This document shows, in pieces, positions 7,135-15,917 of a stretch of DNA of 64,000 nucleotides. Source of the DNA: Kibdelosporangium sp040675465 (GTDB lineage Bacteria > Actinomycetota > Actinomycetes > Mycobacteriales > Pseudonocardiaceae). Position 1 is the stretch's first letter; each line of letters opens with the position of its first letter. The notes beneath the pieces are model-generated. The model was not told where the DNA came from, made no database searches, and worked only from the letters and a program-made list of their open reading frames with translations. The position numbers and the translations under genes were made by a program. The DNA lies in contig NZ_JBFAPA010000023.1 of assembly GCF_040675465.1 (NCBI RefSeq), positions 124,001 through 188,000 on the forward strand, written 5' to 3'.

Positions 7135-9678
7135 GTGTTGCCCGGCCGTGATCAGCAGATGGCGACGCTCAGCGCCCTGGTGCGCACGGGCGGCGCGCTG
7201 CTTGTTCACGGCCCGCTGGGCATCGGGAAGACGGCGCTGCTGCGGTACGCGGCCGGGCAGGCCGAGGGGCTCGTCGTCGAGACCGCGGGGTACGAGAACG
7301 AGTCGGCCATCCCGTTCGCCGCGCTGCACGACGTGGTGCGCCGGCTCGCGCCGGGCGCGTCGCGGCTGCTGGGGCCGCTGGAGGCTGGTCTGGCTGTGCC
7401 CGCCCAGGTGCTCCGCCTCTTCGTGGCTTGTGACCGGCCGGTGTTGTGCATTGTGGACGATGCTCACCTGCTCGACAGGCAGTCGTTGGACGTGCTCACC
7501 TTCGTCGCCCGCCGGGTGCGCAATGAGCGTGTTTGTCTGCTTTTCGGCTGGTGCGACGACGAGAGCCCGCCGGTGTCAGGCATCCCCGCGCTCCGGCTGC
7601 CGCCACTCGACCGCTCTGCCAGCGAGGAGATCCTGCGGGCCAGTGTTTCCTCGCCGGACGTGCGGGCGATTCTCGCCGAGGCCGCGCACGGCAACCCACG
7701 TGCGCTGATGGATCTCGCGGCCGCGCCGACGCCGGTGCTACCGCCGGAGGGCCGTCTTTTCCAGGCCTACCAAGCACGTCTGGACCGGCTGCCGATGGGC
7801 ACGCGATGGCTCGTCCTGCTGGCCGCAACGGAGTCCGATGTGGACATACTCGGGCGGGCGGATGACCTGGACGCGCTGGAGCCCGCGGAACGAGCCGGGA
7901 TCGTCCGGATCGTGGGCGGCACAGTGGTGTTCCCGCAGCCCTTGATGCGGTCTGTCGCGTACGAATCGGCGCCGCTCGCGCAACGCCGGGCGGCGCACCG
8001 ACGTCTCGCCGAGGCGTTGGATCCGGCGACGCACCCGCTTCAGCACTTTCTCCACGTGGCCGCCACCGTGACCGGCCGCGACGATCGGCTTGCCGCACAA
8101 CTGGAACGTGCGGCGGGCAATTCCGCGTCCGCGCTGGAACGGGCCGCGCAGCTGACGACCGACCCGGCTCTCGCCGCGGGCCGGATGGTCGCCGCGGCCA
8201 GGCTTGCCTGGCGCGCGGGCGAACCGGCCCGGGCCAGGATCCTGCTGCGCCGGGTGGACACGGAAGCTGTTGATGTGCAGGCGGAATCTCGCGTGCTGGC
8301 CGGTGAGATCGAGCTGCGAGCCGGGATCGCGGGCACCGCGCGCCGTACGTTCCTCGCCGCGGCTGGTGAGCTGGTGAGCCGCGACCGGCAGCTCGCGCTC
8401 GGCGCGCTCATGCGGGCCGGTGAGGCGTTGTGCCTGGCCGGTGGCTACTCCCGGTACCCGGACATCGCCCGGCGCGCCCGAGCCCTGCGTCAACCAGCGG
8501 AAACACCCGCGGTGGCGGCGATGTTCGACTACTTCGACGCGTTGTCCGCGACCTTCCAAGGTGATCACCGCCGTGCGCTCGGCCCGTCGAAGCGGCTGCT
8601 CGCCGTCGCGCCCACGATGGCTGACGCCGATACGTTGACCCGCACCAGCATGGCGGCGATCTTCCGCGGTGACGAGGCCGAGGCGCACCGCCTCGCCACC
8701 CGCGCCGCGCGGATCGCTCGGACCACCAATGACGTTCCGGGTCTGCCCCAAGCCATGGAGGTCGTCTCGCTGGCGGAGTTCGCGCTGGGGCGGTTCGACA
8801 ACCTCGCGACCGCCCTCGATGGGCTGCGGCTGGCCAGAAACAGCGGCCAAGGCACGCTGGCGAGCAACTACCTGGCCCTGCTCGCGGCCACCGCGGCGAT
8901 GACCGGTGATCGCGAGACCTGCCGGAGCAGGCTGCGCGAGGCCGCGGATCTGACGACCGGCCGCGCCAAAGCCTTCGCCGGCTGGGCTTTGGCGGTCCTG
9001 GACCTGGCCGAGGGCCGCTACGAGGACGTGGTGCGGCACCTGCGGGGGATCATCACCGACCGCGGCGAAGGCGGGCACCTCATCGTGCACGTCGCCGCCA
9101 CGCCCCACCTCGTCGAGGCGGCCGTGCGCTGCGGACGCCACCCGCTCGCGCAGGACGCGCTGCGGATGTACGACTCCTGGGCGGAAAGCACCCGGAACCC
9201 GCACTGGCTCGCCTTGTCGTCCCGATGCCACGCCCTGCTGGCCGGGAGCGCAGCCGAGGCCGAGGCCCGCTTCGGCGAGGCGCTGGAACGCCATCGGCTG
9301 AGCCCGAACGAGTTCGACACCGCCCGCACCGGCCTGCTGTACGGCCAGTACCTGCGCCGGAAGCGGAAACCCAAGGCGGCCCGCGAGATCCTGCACTCGG
9401 CACTGTCCACTTTCAACCGTTTCGACGCGCGACCCTGGGCCGAGCGGGCCACTGCGGAGCTCCGCGCGGCTGGACATCCGGTCGAGACACGGGCCACGAC
9501 AGGCGAACTGACGCCGCACCAGGAGCAGATCGCTTTGCTGGTGGCCGAAGGCGCGACGAACCGGGAAGTGGCGGCGCGGATGATGATCAGCCCCAGGACG
9601 GTCGACCACCACCTGCGCAACATCTTCGCGAAACTCGGTATCCGCTCCCGCGTCGAGCTGACCAAGCTGATGCGCTGA
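7135..9678 (+). CDS. LAL-type ATP-binding LuxR-family transcriptional regulator (847 aa)
   Basis: The N-terminal AAA/STAND ATPase has Walker A GPLGIGKT near residue 26 and a Walker B-like strand CIVDDAHLL. A long helical TPR-like middle region follows. The C-terminal LuxR HTH occupies about residues 785-847 (TPHQEQIALLVAEGATNREVA, RTVDHHLRNIFAKLGIRSR). Length 847 aa is typical of MalT/LAL regulators. GTG at 7135 is the first start after the divergent operon. Target genes cannot be deduced; the flanking divergent signalling operon is the nearest candidate. Confidence 0.9.
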   Translation: MLPGRDQQMATLSALVRTGGALLVHGPLGIGKTALLRYAAGQAEGLVVETAGYENESAIPFAALHDVVRRLAPGASRLLGPLEAGLAVPAQVLRLFVACDRPVLCIVDDAHLLDRQSLDVLTFVARRVRNERVCLLFGWCDDESPPVSGIPALRLPPLDRSASEEILRASVSSPDVRAILAEAAHGNPRALMDLAAAPTPVLPPEGRLFQAYQARLDRLPMGTRWLVLLAATESDVDILGRADDLDALEPAERAGIVRIVGGTVVFPQPLMRSVAYESAPLAQRRAAHRRLAEALDPATHPLQHFLHVAATVTGRDDRLAAQLERAAGNSASALERAAQLTTDPALAAGRMVAAARLAWRAGEPARARILLRRVDTEAVDVQAESRVLAGEIELRAGIAGTARRTFLAAAGELVSRDRQLALGALMRAGEALCLAGGYSRYPDIARRARALRQPAETPAVAAMFDYFDALSATFQGDHRRALGPSKRLLAVAPTMADADTLTRTSMAAIFRGDEAEAHRLATRAARIARTTNDVPGLPQAMEVVSLAEFALGRFDNLATALDGLRLARNSGQGTLASNYLALLAATAAMTGDRETCRSRLREAADLTTGRAKAFAGWALAVLDLAEGRYEDVVRHLRGIITDRGEGGHLIVHVAATPHLVEAAVRCGRHPLAQDALRMYDSWAESTRNPHWLALSSRCHALLAGSAAEAEARFGEALERHRLSPNEFDTARTGLLYGQYLRRKRKPKAAREILHSALSTFNRFDARPWAERATAELRAAGHPVETRATTGELTPHQEQIALLVAEGATNREVAARMMISPRTVDHHLRNIFAKLGIRSRVELTKLMR

Positions 9679-9679
9679 A

Positions 9680-9713
9680 GCGGGCCGGGATCAGAGAGGG
9701 CATCCCGGCCCGC
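9680..9713. terminator. Perfect 12-bp hairpin, bidirectional terminator
   Basis: GCGGGCCGGGAT (9680-9691) pairs perfectly with ATCCCGGCCCGC (9702-9713) across a 10-nt loop. It lies 2 nt after the LuxR gene stop and 17 nt before the stop of the convergent esterase. No T-run, as usual in actinomycetes. Confidence 0.75.
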
Positions 9714-9730
9714 CTTGGTGCCCCCAGACG

Positions 9731-10576
9731 TCAGCAGGCGTTGGTTCGGAAGTCGGACACCGCGGTACCGGCGAACCCGCAGGTGAACGGCGCGAACCGG
9801 GTATCGGCGCTGACGAAACGCTTGAACCAGGACACAAGCGCCCGGGACACCGTGGGATTGGCTGTAGTGGGGAAGAAGTGGTCCGCGCCCGCGAGCTCCA
9901 CATAGGACTTCGGACCGCTCAACGAGGTGTAGAAGGGGATCGCGTGCCCGCTGGGGGCCGCGATGGTGTCGTTCTGGCCGCCGATGATCGCCACCGGCTC
10001 GGTGACCTGGCTCCAGTTCTTGGTGGTGTGCCACGGCGCCAGCGGGACACCCGCCTTCACGGTGCCGGTGGTGTCCTTGGCGAGCGCCTCGAGCGTGCCA
10101 CCGCCGCCCATGGACCAGCCGGCCACGCCCCGCCTGGTCCCGTCGACCTTGTCCCGCACCGCTGCCGGGGAGACGTTCACCGCCCAGTTCAACGCCGCCA
10201 ACAGCTGGTCACCGCGCGAGGGCGGGAAGTCGAAGCCGCTGTTGGTGTTCGCGCCCACGACCACGAAACCCCAGGACGCCACCCGTGGACCGATCCAGCT
10301 GATGCTGTTCCAGTCGGACAGGAATCCGGGAACCACGGCCACCACGGGATACTTGCCCGCGGTGGTCGGGTAGTACACCGTCCCGCCGCCGAACCCGGAC
10401 TGGCCGGTGATCGGGCTTGAGGTGGTGGCGAAGCTGCCGTTGCCGGTGATGTTCGCCGCGGTCGGCGCCTGGCCGATCTCGTCCGCGTACACGGGCGCGG
10501 TGAGACCGCCCGCGAACAGCGCCAACGCTGCGGTGACCGTGGTCGCCGCTCTCCTGAACAGGTGCCGTCTGGACAT
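9731..10576 (-). CDS. Secreted PETase/cutinase-like polyester hydrolase (281 aa)
   Basis: A Tat-like signal peptide (SRRHLFRRA then a hydrophobic core, cleavage near A31) precedes an alpha/beta hydrolase. It closely follows the bacterial cutinase/polyesterase pattern: SGFGGGTVYYPT, ISWIGPRVASWGFVVV, SRGDQLLAAL, APWHTTKNW, HAIPFY, SWFKRFVSADTRF. Catalytic triad S155 (in GWSMGGGG), D203 (in QNDTIAAP) and H233 (in ADHFFP). The residue before the nucleophile is Trp, as in Ideonella PETase, whereas Thermobifida-type cutinases have His. The C-terminus VSDFRTNAC with an upstream FTCG cysteine matches the PETase C-terminal disulfide. The second PETase disulfide is absent. Start ATG 10576 is set by the signal peptide. 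Substrate is inferred as aliphatic or aromatic polyester (cutin, PHA, PET); activity not demonstrable here. Confidence 0.88.
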   Translation of the reverse strand: MSRRHLFRRAATTVTAALALFAGGLTAPVYADEIGQAPTAANITGNGSFATTSSPITGQSGFGGGTVYYPTTAGKYPVVAVVPGFLSDWNSISWIGPRVASWGFVVVGANTNSGFDFPPSRGDQLLAALNWAVNVSPAAVRDKVDGTRRGVAGWSMGGGGTLEALAKDTTGTVKAGVPLAPWHTTKNWSQVTEPVAIIGGQNDTIAAPSGHAIPFYTSLSGPKSYVELAGADHFFPTTANPTVSRALVSWFKRFVSADTRFAPFTCGFAGTAVSDFRTNAC

Positions 10577-10715
10577 CGGTGACTGCACTCGGGCTCCATT
10601 CCACGCAGGGGAGGGAACCGCCCGGGTTCCCGTGGACCGCCATCGTGAGCGCGGACCCGCCGTTCGTGCATCGGCGAAACCACCGGCCTTGACAAAGAAG
10701 TCGTCGGGTGCGTCG

Positions 10716-10744
10716 TTGGGCGCGCGGCGGGAAGGGGTTACTGT
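10716..10744 (+). promoter_or_regulatory. Candidate promoter for the DUF6351 gene
   Basis: TTGGGC (10716-10721) and TACTGT (10739-10744) are separated by 17 nt, 31 nt upstream of the ATG at 10776. The rest of the 200-nt divergent intergenic region (10577-10775) contains a TTGACA at 10690 but no matching -10. Confidence 0.4.
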
Positions 10745-10775
10745 CCTTGCGGAACCCGGGCTCTGGGAGGACGCG

Positions 10776-13001
10776 ATGATGCGCCGAATCGCCTTGCTGG
10801 TGGTCGCCTTTCTGTTGTGCGGCACGTTCTCCGCGTCGGCCGATCCGTTCGGCGGCGGGCTCCGGGTCGAGGTGGTGTCCGGACCAGCGCAGTACGTCAG
10901 CGGTGGGGTGGCGCGCATTCGGGTGACGCTGCCGCCGTGGGCGCCACTCGCCGCTTCCGTAACAGTGAACGGAAAGGACGTCAGCTCGGCGTTCAAGCCG
11001 GACTCCCAGGTGCCGCACGCTCTTGAGGGCGTCGTCCGTGATCTTCCGTTGGGCGCCAGCAAAGTCGAGGCGCGAACACAGCGGTGGGACCGTGCCTCGC
11101 TGAAGCTGGTCAACTATCCGATCACCGGCCCGATGTTCTCCGGCCCGCAGCAGCCCGACTTCTTCTGTTCCACGCCCGCCCACCTGGCCGGATTCGACCT
11201 CACCGGCCCGTTCCTGGATGGCAACTGCTCGCTGACCACGCAGGTCGGCTACTACTACATGGCCACCAACGGAAGCTGGAAGCCGTTCGACCGCTCCGCC
11301 CCGCGACCGGCCGACCTGACCCGGACGCCGTCCGGCGCCGATTTCGTGATCCGCTGGGAACGCGGCACGATCAACCGGTTCATCTACACGATCGCCGTGC
11401 TCGACCCGGACGGCAGCGGCCCGGCGGCGCTGCCGCGCTGGAACCGAAAGCTGATCTACTACTTCGGCGGCGGTGTCGCCATCGGCCACTACCAGGGTTC
11501 CAACAACGCCAGCGAGTCCCGGTACACCTACGGCCTCGGCCAGGGGTACGCGATCGCGTGGTCGACCGGCACGAAGACCAACACGCACTACAACATGGTG
11601 CTAGGCGGCGAGACCGCGCTGATGGTCAAGTCGCGGTTCGTCACCGAGTACGGCACTCCCAGGTTCACCATCGGCCTGGGCGGTTCGGGCGGCGGCATCC
11701 AGCAGTACCTCTACGGCCAGAACCACGCCGGTCTGCTCGACGGCGCGGTGCCGCAGTACTCGTACCCGGACATGGTCACGCAGACGATCCACGTCGGTGA
11801 CTGTGAGCTGCTTGAGCGGTGGATGGACCAGAAGGTGCTGGCGGACCCCACTTCGAAGTGGCGGACGTGGACCAACCGCACCCTGCTGGAAGGCCTGGCG
11901 TCCTCGGACACCGTGGCCAACCCGTACCAGCCGTTGACACCTTGGCTGGCCACCCCGGGTTCGACCGAGTGCATCAAGGGCTGGCGCGGGTTGTCGCCGT
12001 TGGTGTTCAACCCGAAGTTCGGCACTGCCCCGGGAATCACCCCGGAGCAGCAGGCCAAGGTCGAGTGGACACACTGGAACGACGCCGTGAACGTCTACGG
12101 CCGCGACCCGGTGACCGGCTTCGCGCGGTCCACTTGGGACAACGTCGGTGTCCAGTATGGACTCGAGGCGCTGGTGGACAAGCAGATCACCCCGGCGGAG
12201 TTCCTCGACCTGAACGCCACCGTCGGCGGCTGGAAGGGGCCGGAGCAGGCGGTCCAGGAGGGCTGCCCGTACATCCCCACCTCATGTCCGTCCGATGTGG
12301 ATGTCTGGAGTGCGCGCAACGCCACGGTTCCAGGGCCTTCCGGCGTGGCGCCAAGAACTGCGGGAAGCGTCGACGCGATGCGCGCGGCCTACCGGTCCGG
12401 CATGGTGTTCGACGGCAGGATCGATATCCCGATTCTCGACTGGCGCCACTACCTGGACGGCGAGCTGGACATGCACAACGCCCGCCAGTCGTTCGCGTCC
12501 CGGCAACGCATCCTTGACCGCCACGGCAACAACGCCGCCAACCAGGTCATCTGGTTCACCGATGCCCGCCCGGCGCGCGCGTTCGACCAGACCCCGATGG
12601 CCCTGGCCGTGATGGACCAGTGGCTGGAGAACCTCCGCGCCCACCCCTGGCGAGGCGTGGCGGGCAACAAACCCGCTGACGCCGTCGACAGCTGTTTCGC
12701 CACCGACGGTTCCCTCCTCTACCGCGGCGCCGACGCCTGGCGCGGCATCCTCGACTCCGCCCCGGCAGGCCCTTGCACCCAGCGGTTCCAAATCCACGGC
12801 ACCTCCCGGACCGTCGCCGGCGCCCCCTTCGACGAACAGCACTACAAGTGCGCCCTCCAACCCATCGAACTCGCCTTCATCCGCGGCCTCTATGGCTCCT
12901 GGCACCCCACCCGAACGGAGTTCGACCGCCTCAGGCAGATCTTCCCCACCGGCGTGTGCGACTACACCCGCCCAGACATCGGCCGCCCCCGCGGTTTCTA
13001 G
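10776..13001 (+). CDS. Secreted DUF6351-family protein (741 aa)
   Basis: GGGAGG at 10765-10770 selects ATG 10776 (or 10779). Signal peptide RIALLVVAFLLCGTFSASA. The mature protein opens with an Ig-like beta domain (residues about 25-110). A large domain follows containing TIGLGGSGGGIQQYLYGQNH, a nucleophile-elbow-like G-S-G-G-G, then paired cysteines and a DILDWRHYLDGELDMHNARQS stretch. This matches my memory of actinobacterial DUF6351 proteins, related to tannase/feruloyl-esterase-like hydrolases, but the enzymatic activity is unknown. It diverges from the PETase-like gene, so both exported hydrolases could be co-controlled from the shared intergenic region. Confidence 0.75.
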   Translation: MMRRIALLVVAFLLCGTFSASADPFGGGLRVEVVSGPAQYVSGGVARIRVTLPPWAPLAASVTVNGKDVSSAFKPDSQVPHALEGVVRDLPLGASKVEARTQRWDRASLKLVNYPITGPMFSGPQQPDFFCSTPAHLAGFDLTGPFLDGNCSLTTQVGYYYMATNGSWKPFDRSAPRPADLTRTPSGADFVIRWERGTINRFIYTIAVLDPDGSGPAALPRWNRKLIYYFGGGVAIGHYQGSNNASESRYTYGLGQGYAIAWSTGTKTNTHYNMVLGGETALMVKSRFVTEYGTPRFTIGLGGSGGGIQQYLYGQNHAGLLDGAVPQYSYPDMVTQTIHVGDCELLERWMDQKVLADPTSKWRTWTNRTLLEGLASSDTVANPYQPLTPWLATPGSTECIKGWRGLSPLVFNPKFGTAPGITPEQQAKVEWTHWNDAVNVYGRDPVTGFARSTWDNVGVQYGLEALVDKQITPAEFLDLNATVGGWKGPEQAVQEGCPYIPTSCPSDVDVWSARNATVPGPSGVAPRTAGSVDAMRAAYRSGMVFDGRIDIPILDWRHYLDGELDMHNARQSFASRQRILDRHGNNAANQVIWFTDARPARAFDQTPMALAVMDQWLENLRAHPWRGVAGNKPADAVDSCFATDGSLLYRGADAWRGILDSAPAGPCTQRFQIHGTSRTVAGAPFDEQHYKCALQPIELAFIRGLYGSWHPTRTEFDRLRQIFPTGVCDYTRPDIGRPRGF

Positions 13002-13048
13002 CGCGTGCTTCACCGCTAGGAGCTGCTGCGGTTCCCTGAGTCCGTAGG

Positions 13049-13650
13049 CCGTTCTTCGTGGGCTTGGCGGGGCACCGGGCGGCCATGCGCAGGGTTTCCA
13101 CGAAGGCGTCGGCGATGCGTTCGGCTTGGGACCGGTCATCGGCACGGTCGGTGGGCCGCTGCTCGCCCTTCTTGATCACCGGGTGGAGCAGATGGGCGTC
13201 TTCGGCGGGCAGATGGCCACGGAAGTCGAGGCCGCGATCCCGGCGGGCGCGGATGTGCAGCATCCGGTCGGGCTGCTTGGGCTCCAGATCGGGCAAGTCC
13301 TTGAGGGTTTTGCGGATGACATCCACTGCCTCGGACCCGAGGTCGCCAGCAGCCAGCGCGGCGGAGGTGGCGGGCAGGGCGGGCTCGATCACCGACCCGG
13401 TGGGTGTGATGCTGGCGAACAGCGCTTCGGCTTGCGCCAGGCGGCGTTTGGCTTCCTTGGGCGAGATCCGCAACGCGTGCACGAGCAGCGCGGCGGGGTT
13501 GGAGTAGCCGAGGTCATTGGCGAGGCCTTGATTGTTCAGGTAGGCCACCAACTCCAGCCCGGTGTACTCGATCCGCCGACCCTGCGCCTCAACGTCCTGC
13601 AGGGCAGCGACTGTCTCTTCTCCCGGGATTGGTGACCCCCTTGTCCCACG
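13049..13650 (-). pseudogene. Degenerate DUF222 / 13E12-type HNH protein fragment
   Basis: Readable on the minus strand: VAALQDVEAQGRRIEYTGLE, LRISPKEAKRRLAQAEALF, GDLGSEAVDVIRKTLKDLPD, LHIRARRDRGLDFRGHL and ERIADAFVETLRMAAR. These are DUF222 (13E12 repeat) landmarks in order. The segment between the middle and C-terminal motifs is shortened relative to family members. The C-terminal HNH nuclease is missing; after the last motif the frame continues as low-complexity text antisense to the DUF6351 gene. No plausible start codon precedes the conserved part. Such genes are multicopy in actinomycetes, which fits decay of one copy. Confidence 0.7.
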
Positions 13651-13732
13651 GGCAAAGCGCGGAAGCGCACCAGACCCCGCCTTCGTGCCCTGTCCCTCTG
13701 GGTGGCGCTGCCGCGCGGCGAGCGCTCTCTTT

Positions 13733-14251
13733 TCACCCAGCCGAAGGATGCCCGCCCAGAACAGCGGCAGTGAACCCAGCGTCAGCCGCAAGCGAGACAA
13801 GCTCATCGGCACGCGAAGCGGCCAACAGCACGAGCGGGTAACAGTCAGACTCAATGTCAAGCACGGCGAGCGCAGTGCCCGCCTCCCGCAGCCTGGCCCC
13901 CGCGAATTCGAGAAAGTCGTAGGTCGGCAGATCGGTGTCGTCGAACCACACCCAGGCAGACGGCCCAGGACTGGAGCGAAGTTCGCGGAGCTGACCAACG
14001 ATGTCCCCGGGATCCTCCTTCCAGTCGACCTCCGCCAGCAGACCATGGTCGGTGAGGGCGTTCACCAGGGCGATCCAGGCCAGCTCCGGCTCCGCCTCAT
14101 CGATGCCTCGCTCATCGAGGCGGTCGGCGTGGGCCTGCAGATACCCCGAGGGGTCGGTGTGCGCGTGGTCCACCAGCGCGGCGACCTCCGGGGCATCCGG
14201 TGCCAGGAGGGTGGCGATGGCGTTCAGCGCGTCTCGGGCGGGCAGTGGCAC
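13733..14251 (-). CDS. Conserved protein, DUF6630-like (172 aa)
   Basis: Acidic soluble protein starting with GTG at 14251 (MPLPARDALNAI). It has an alpha-helical N-terminal half with DERGIDEAEPELAWIALVNAL. The C-terminal half is mixed alpha/beta (WVWFDDTDLPTYDFLEFAG, LAVLDIESDCYPLVLL). I associate this pattern with the DUF6630 family, from memory. No signal peptide or membrane segment. It is monocistronic, followed by the decayed DUF222 copy. Function unknown. Confidence 0.6.
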   Translation of the reverse strand: MPLPARDALNAIATLLAPDAPEVAALVDHAHTDPSGYLQAHADRLDERGIDEAEPELAWIALVNALTDHGLLAEVDWKEDPGDIVGQLRELRSSPGPSAWVWFDDTDLPTYDFLEFAGARLREAGTALAVLDIESDCYPLVLLAASRADELVSLAADAGFTAAVLGGHPSAG

Positions 14252-14383
14252 GCGGGGCTCCTCGATGTGGAGTAACAGGCGGCAAACGATAGCTGCATGG
14301 CCCTGGGCTGGGGATTCGCTGTCGTTGCCAAACGTGGGGCGAGTATGAAGTAATGTCGCCTTCGGTCACACGGAGGCTCGTTC

Positions 14384-15907
14384 ATGGAGACACGCTCACG
14401 GCGCCGCTCGTCGGTGGTGATCCTGAGCGCGCTGCTGGTGATCGCGGTGGGCGGCTGGGCGGGGATCCAGTACCTGCGCACCAGGCTGGGCGGCGATGGG
14501 TGTGACAACACCACGCAGCTGGCGGTGTCGGCCGCTCCGGATATCGCGCCGGTGCTCACCGAGCTGGCCCGTTCGGTCCCTGAACAGGACTGTTATGCCG
14601 TGAGTGTGTCCGCCAGCCCGTCTCCGACGACGGTGGAGGCGCTCGCGAGTGGCGCGGGCGGCGCGGATGTGTGGGTACCCGAAGCAAGCACTTGGTTACT
14701 CCAGGCGCGCGACGCCGGTGCCTGGAACCTGCCCGAGTCCGGGCAGTCGATAGCCAGTTCACCGGTGGTGCTGGGGCTCACCGGCAAGACAGCCGAGAAG
14801 TACGGTCAGTTCCCGGCCTGGCAACCGATCCTCGACCACGAGGCGGTCGGGCTGCCGGACCCGGCCCACGACGCGGCCGGGATCGCCGCCCTGATCGGGG
14901 TCCGGAAGCTGAGCAAGGACGACGCCGCGTTCACCGCCGCGATGCGCAAGCTCTCCCCGCCGCAGCCGGCCGTCGAGCCCATGTCCGAGCAACATGCGGT
15001 GACCCACGACCTCGTCCCCGCCTACGCCGACGTTCCGGGGTTCGACTACCCGTATGTCCTGCTGCCCAAGGCTTCCGAGGCCGCCCGGCAAGCGGCCGAA
15101 CGGTTCCTCAAGGTGTTGCTGGACCAGGGGTCGACGCAGTCGTTCGCCAGCGCGGGTTTCCGCACCCCCGACGGGCAGGTGCGCTCGCCGAAGCAGGGCG
15201 TCAACCCGGCGACGCGACCAGTGGCCGAACCGGCGCCCGACGCCATGTACGGCGTGCTGCAGGCCTGGGCGGGCGCGAACCTGAGCGCGCGGATCCAGGT
15301 CCTGCTGGACGTTTCCGGTTCGATGGCCGCGACCGTGCCCGGCACCGGCAAGAGCCGGATGGAGCTGACCATCCAGGCCGCGATCCAGGGTCTCGGGCTG
15401 CTCAAACCGACCACCGAACTGGGGTTGTGGCTGTTCTCAACGAAACTCGACGGCGACAAGGACTACCAGGAGCTGCTGCCGGTACGCGCGCTGTCCGACC
15501 AGATCGCCGCCGGCGGGGTCGAGAAGCTCAAGGCGGTGAAGCCGAAGCCCGGCGGCGCCACCGGGCTGTACGACTCGATCCTCGCCGCGTACCAGAGTGC
15601 CCGGCAGAACTGGAAGTCCGGCCGGATCAACCTCGTCGTCGTGCTCACCGACGGCCGCAACGAGGACAAGGACGGGATCAGCCTGGACAAGCTGAAGGCG
15701 GAGCTGGCCAAGCTGCAGGACCCGCGCAAACCCCTGCCGGTGATCGGCATCGGCGTCGGCCCGGACATCGACGCGACCGAGCTGCAGGCGGTGTCGAACG
15801 CGACCGGCGGGCAGTCGTTCGCCACGGCCGATCCCCGTAAGATCTCCGATGTCTTCTACCAGGCGCTGAGCAAGATCATGTGCCAGCCGCCGACCTGCAA
15901 GAAATAA
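14384..15907 (+). CDS. Membrane-anchored substrate-binding protein / vWA fusion (507 aa)
   Basis: An N-terminal signal anchor (VVILSALLVIAVGGWAG) is followed by a periplasmic-binding-protein-like domain (about 40-290; AVSAAPDIAPVLTELA, GADVWVPEASTWL). A vWA domain (about 305-500) has an intact MIDAS DVSGSM and VVVLTDGRNEDKDG. The C-terminal cysteines (MCQPPTCKK) may form a disulfide. It is the first gene of a block, 10 nt upstream of the GT-C-like membrane protein. The architecture is known from actinobacterial SBP_bac_11-vWA proteins; ligand unknown. Location near aftD suggests a cell-envelope role, which is inference. Confidence 0.85.
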   Translation: METRSRRRSSVVILSALLVIAVGGWAGIQYLRTRLGGDGCDNTTQLAVSAAPDIAPVLTELARSVPEQDCYAVSVSASPSPTTVEALASGAGGADVWVPEASTWLLQARDAGAWNLPESGQSIASSPVVLGLTGKTAEKYGQFPAWQPILDHEAVGLPDPAHDAAGIAALIGVRKLSKDDAAFTAAMRKLSPPQPAVEPMSEQHAVTHDLVPAYADVPGFDYPYVLLPKASEAARQAAERFLKVLLDQGSTQSFASAGFRTPDGQVRSPKQGVNPATRPVAEPAPDAMYGVLQAWAGANLSARIQVLLDVSGSMAATVPGTGKSRMELTIQAAIQGLGLLKPTTELGLWLFSTKLDGDKDYQELLPVRALSDQIAAGGVEKLKAVKPKPGGATGLYDSILAAYQSARQNWKSGRINLVVVLTDGRNEDKDGISLDKLKAELAKLQDPRKPLPVIGIGVGPDIDATELQAVSNATGGQSFATADPRKISDVFYQALSKIMCQPPTCKK

Positions 15908-15917
15908 GGGGGAGTTC

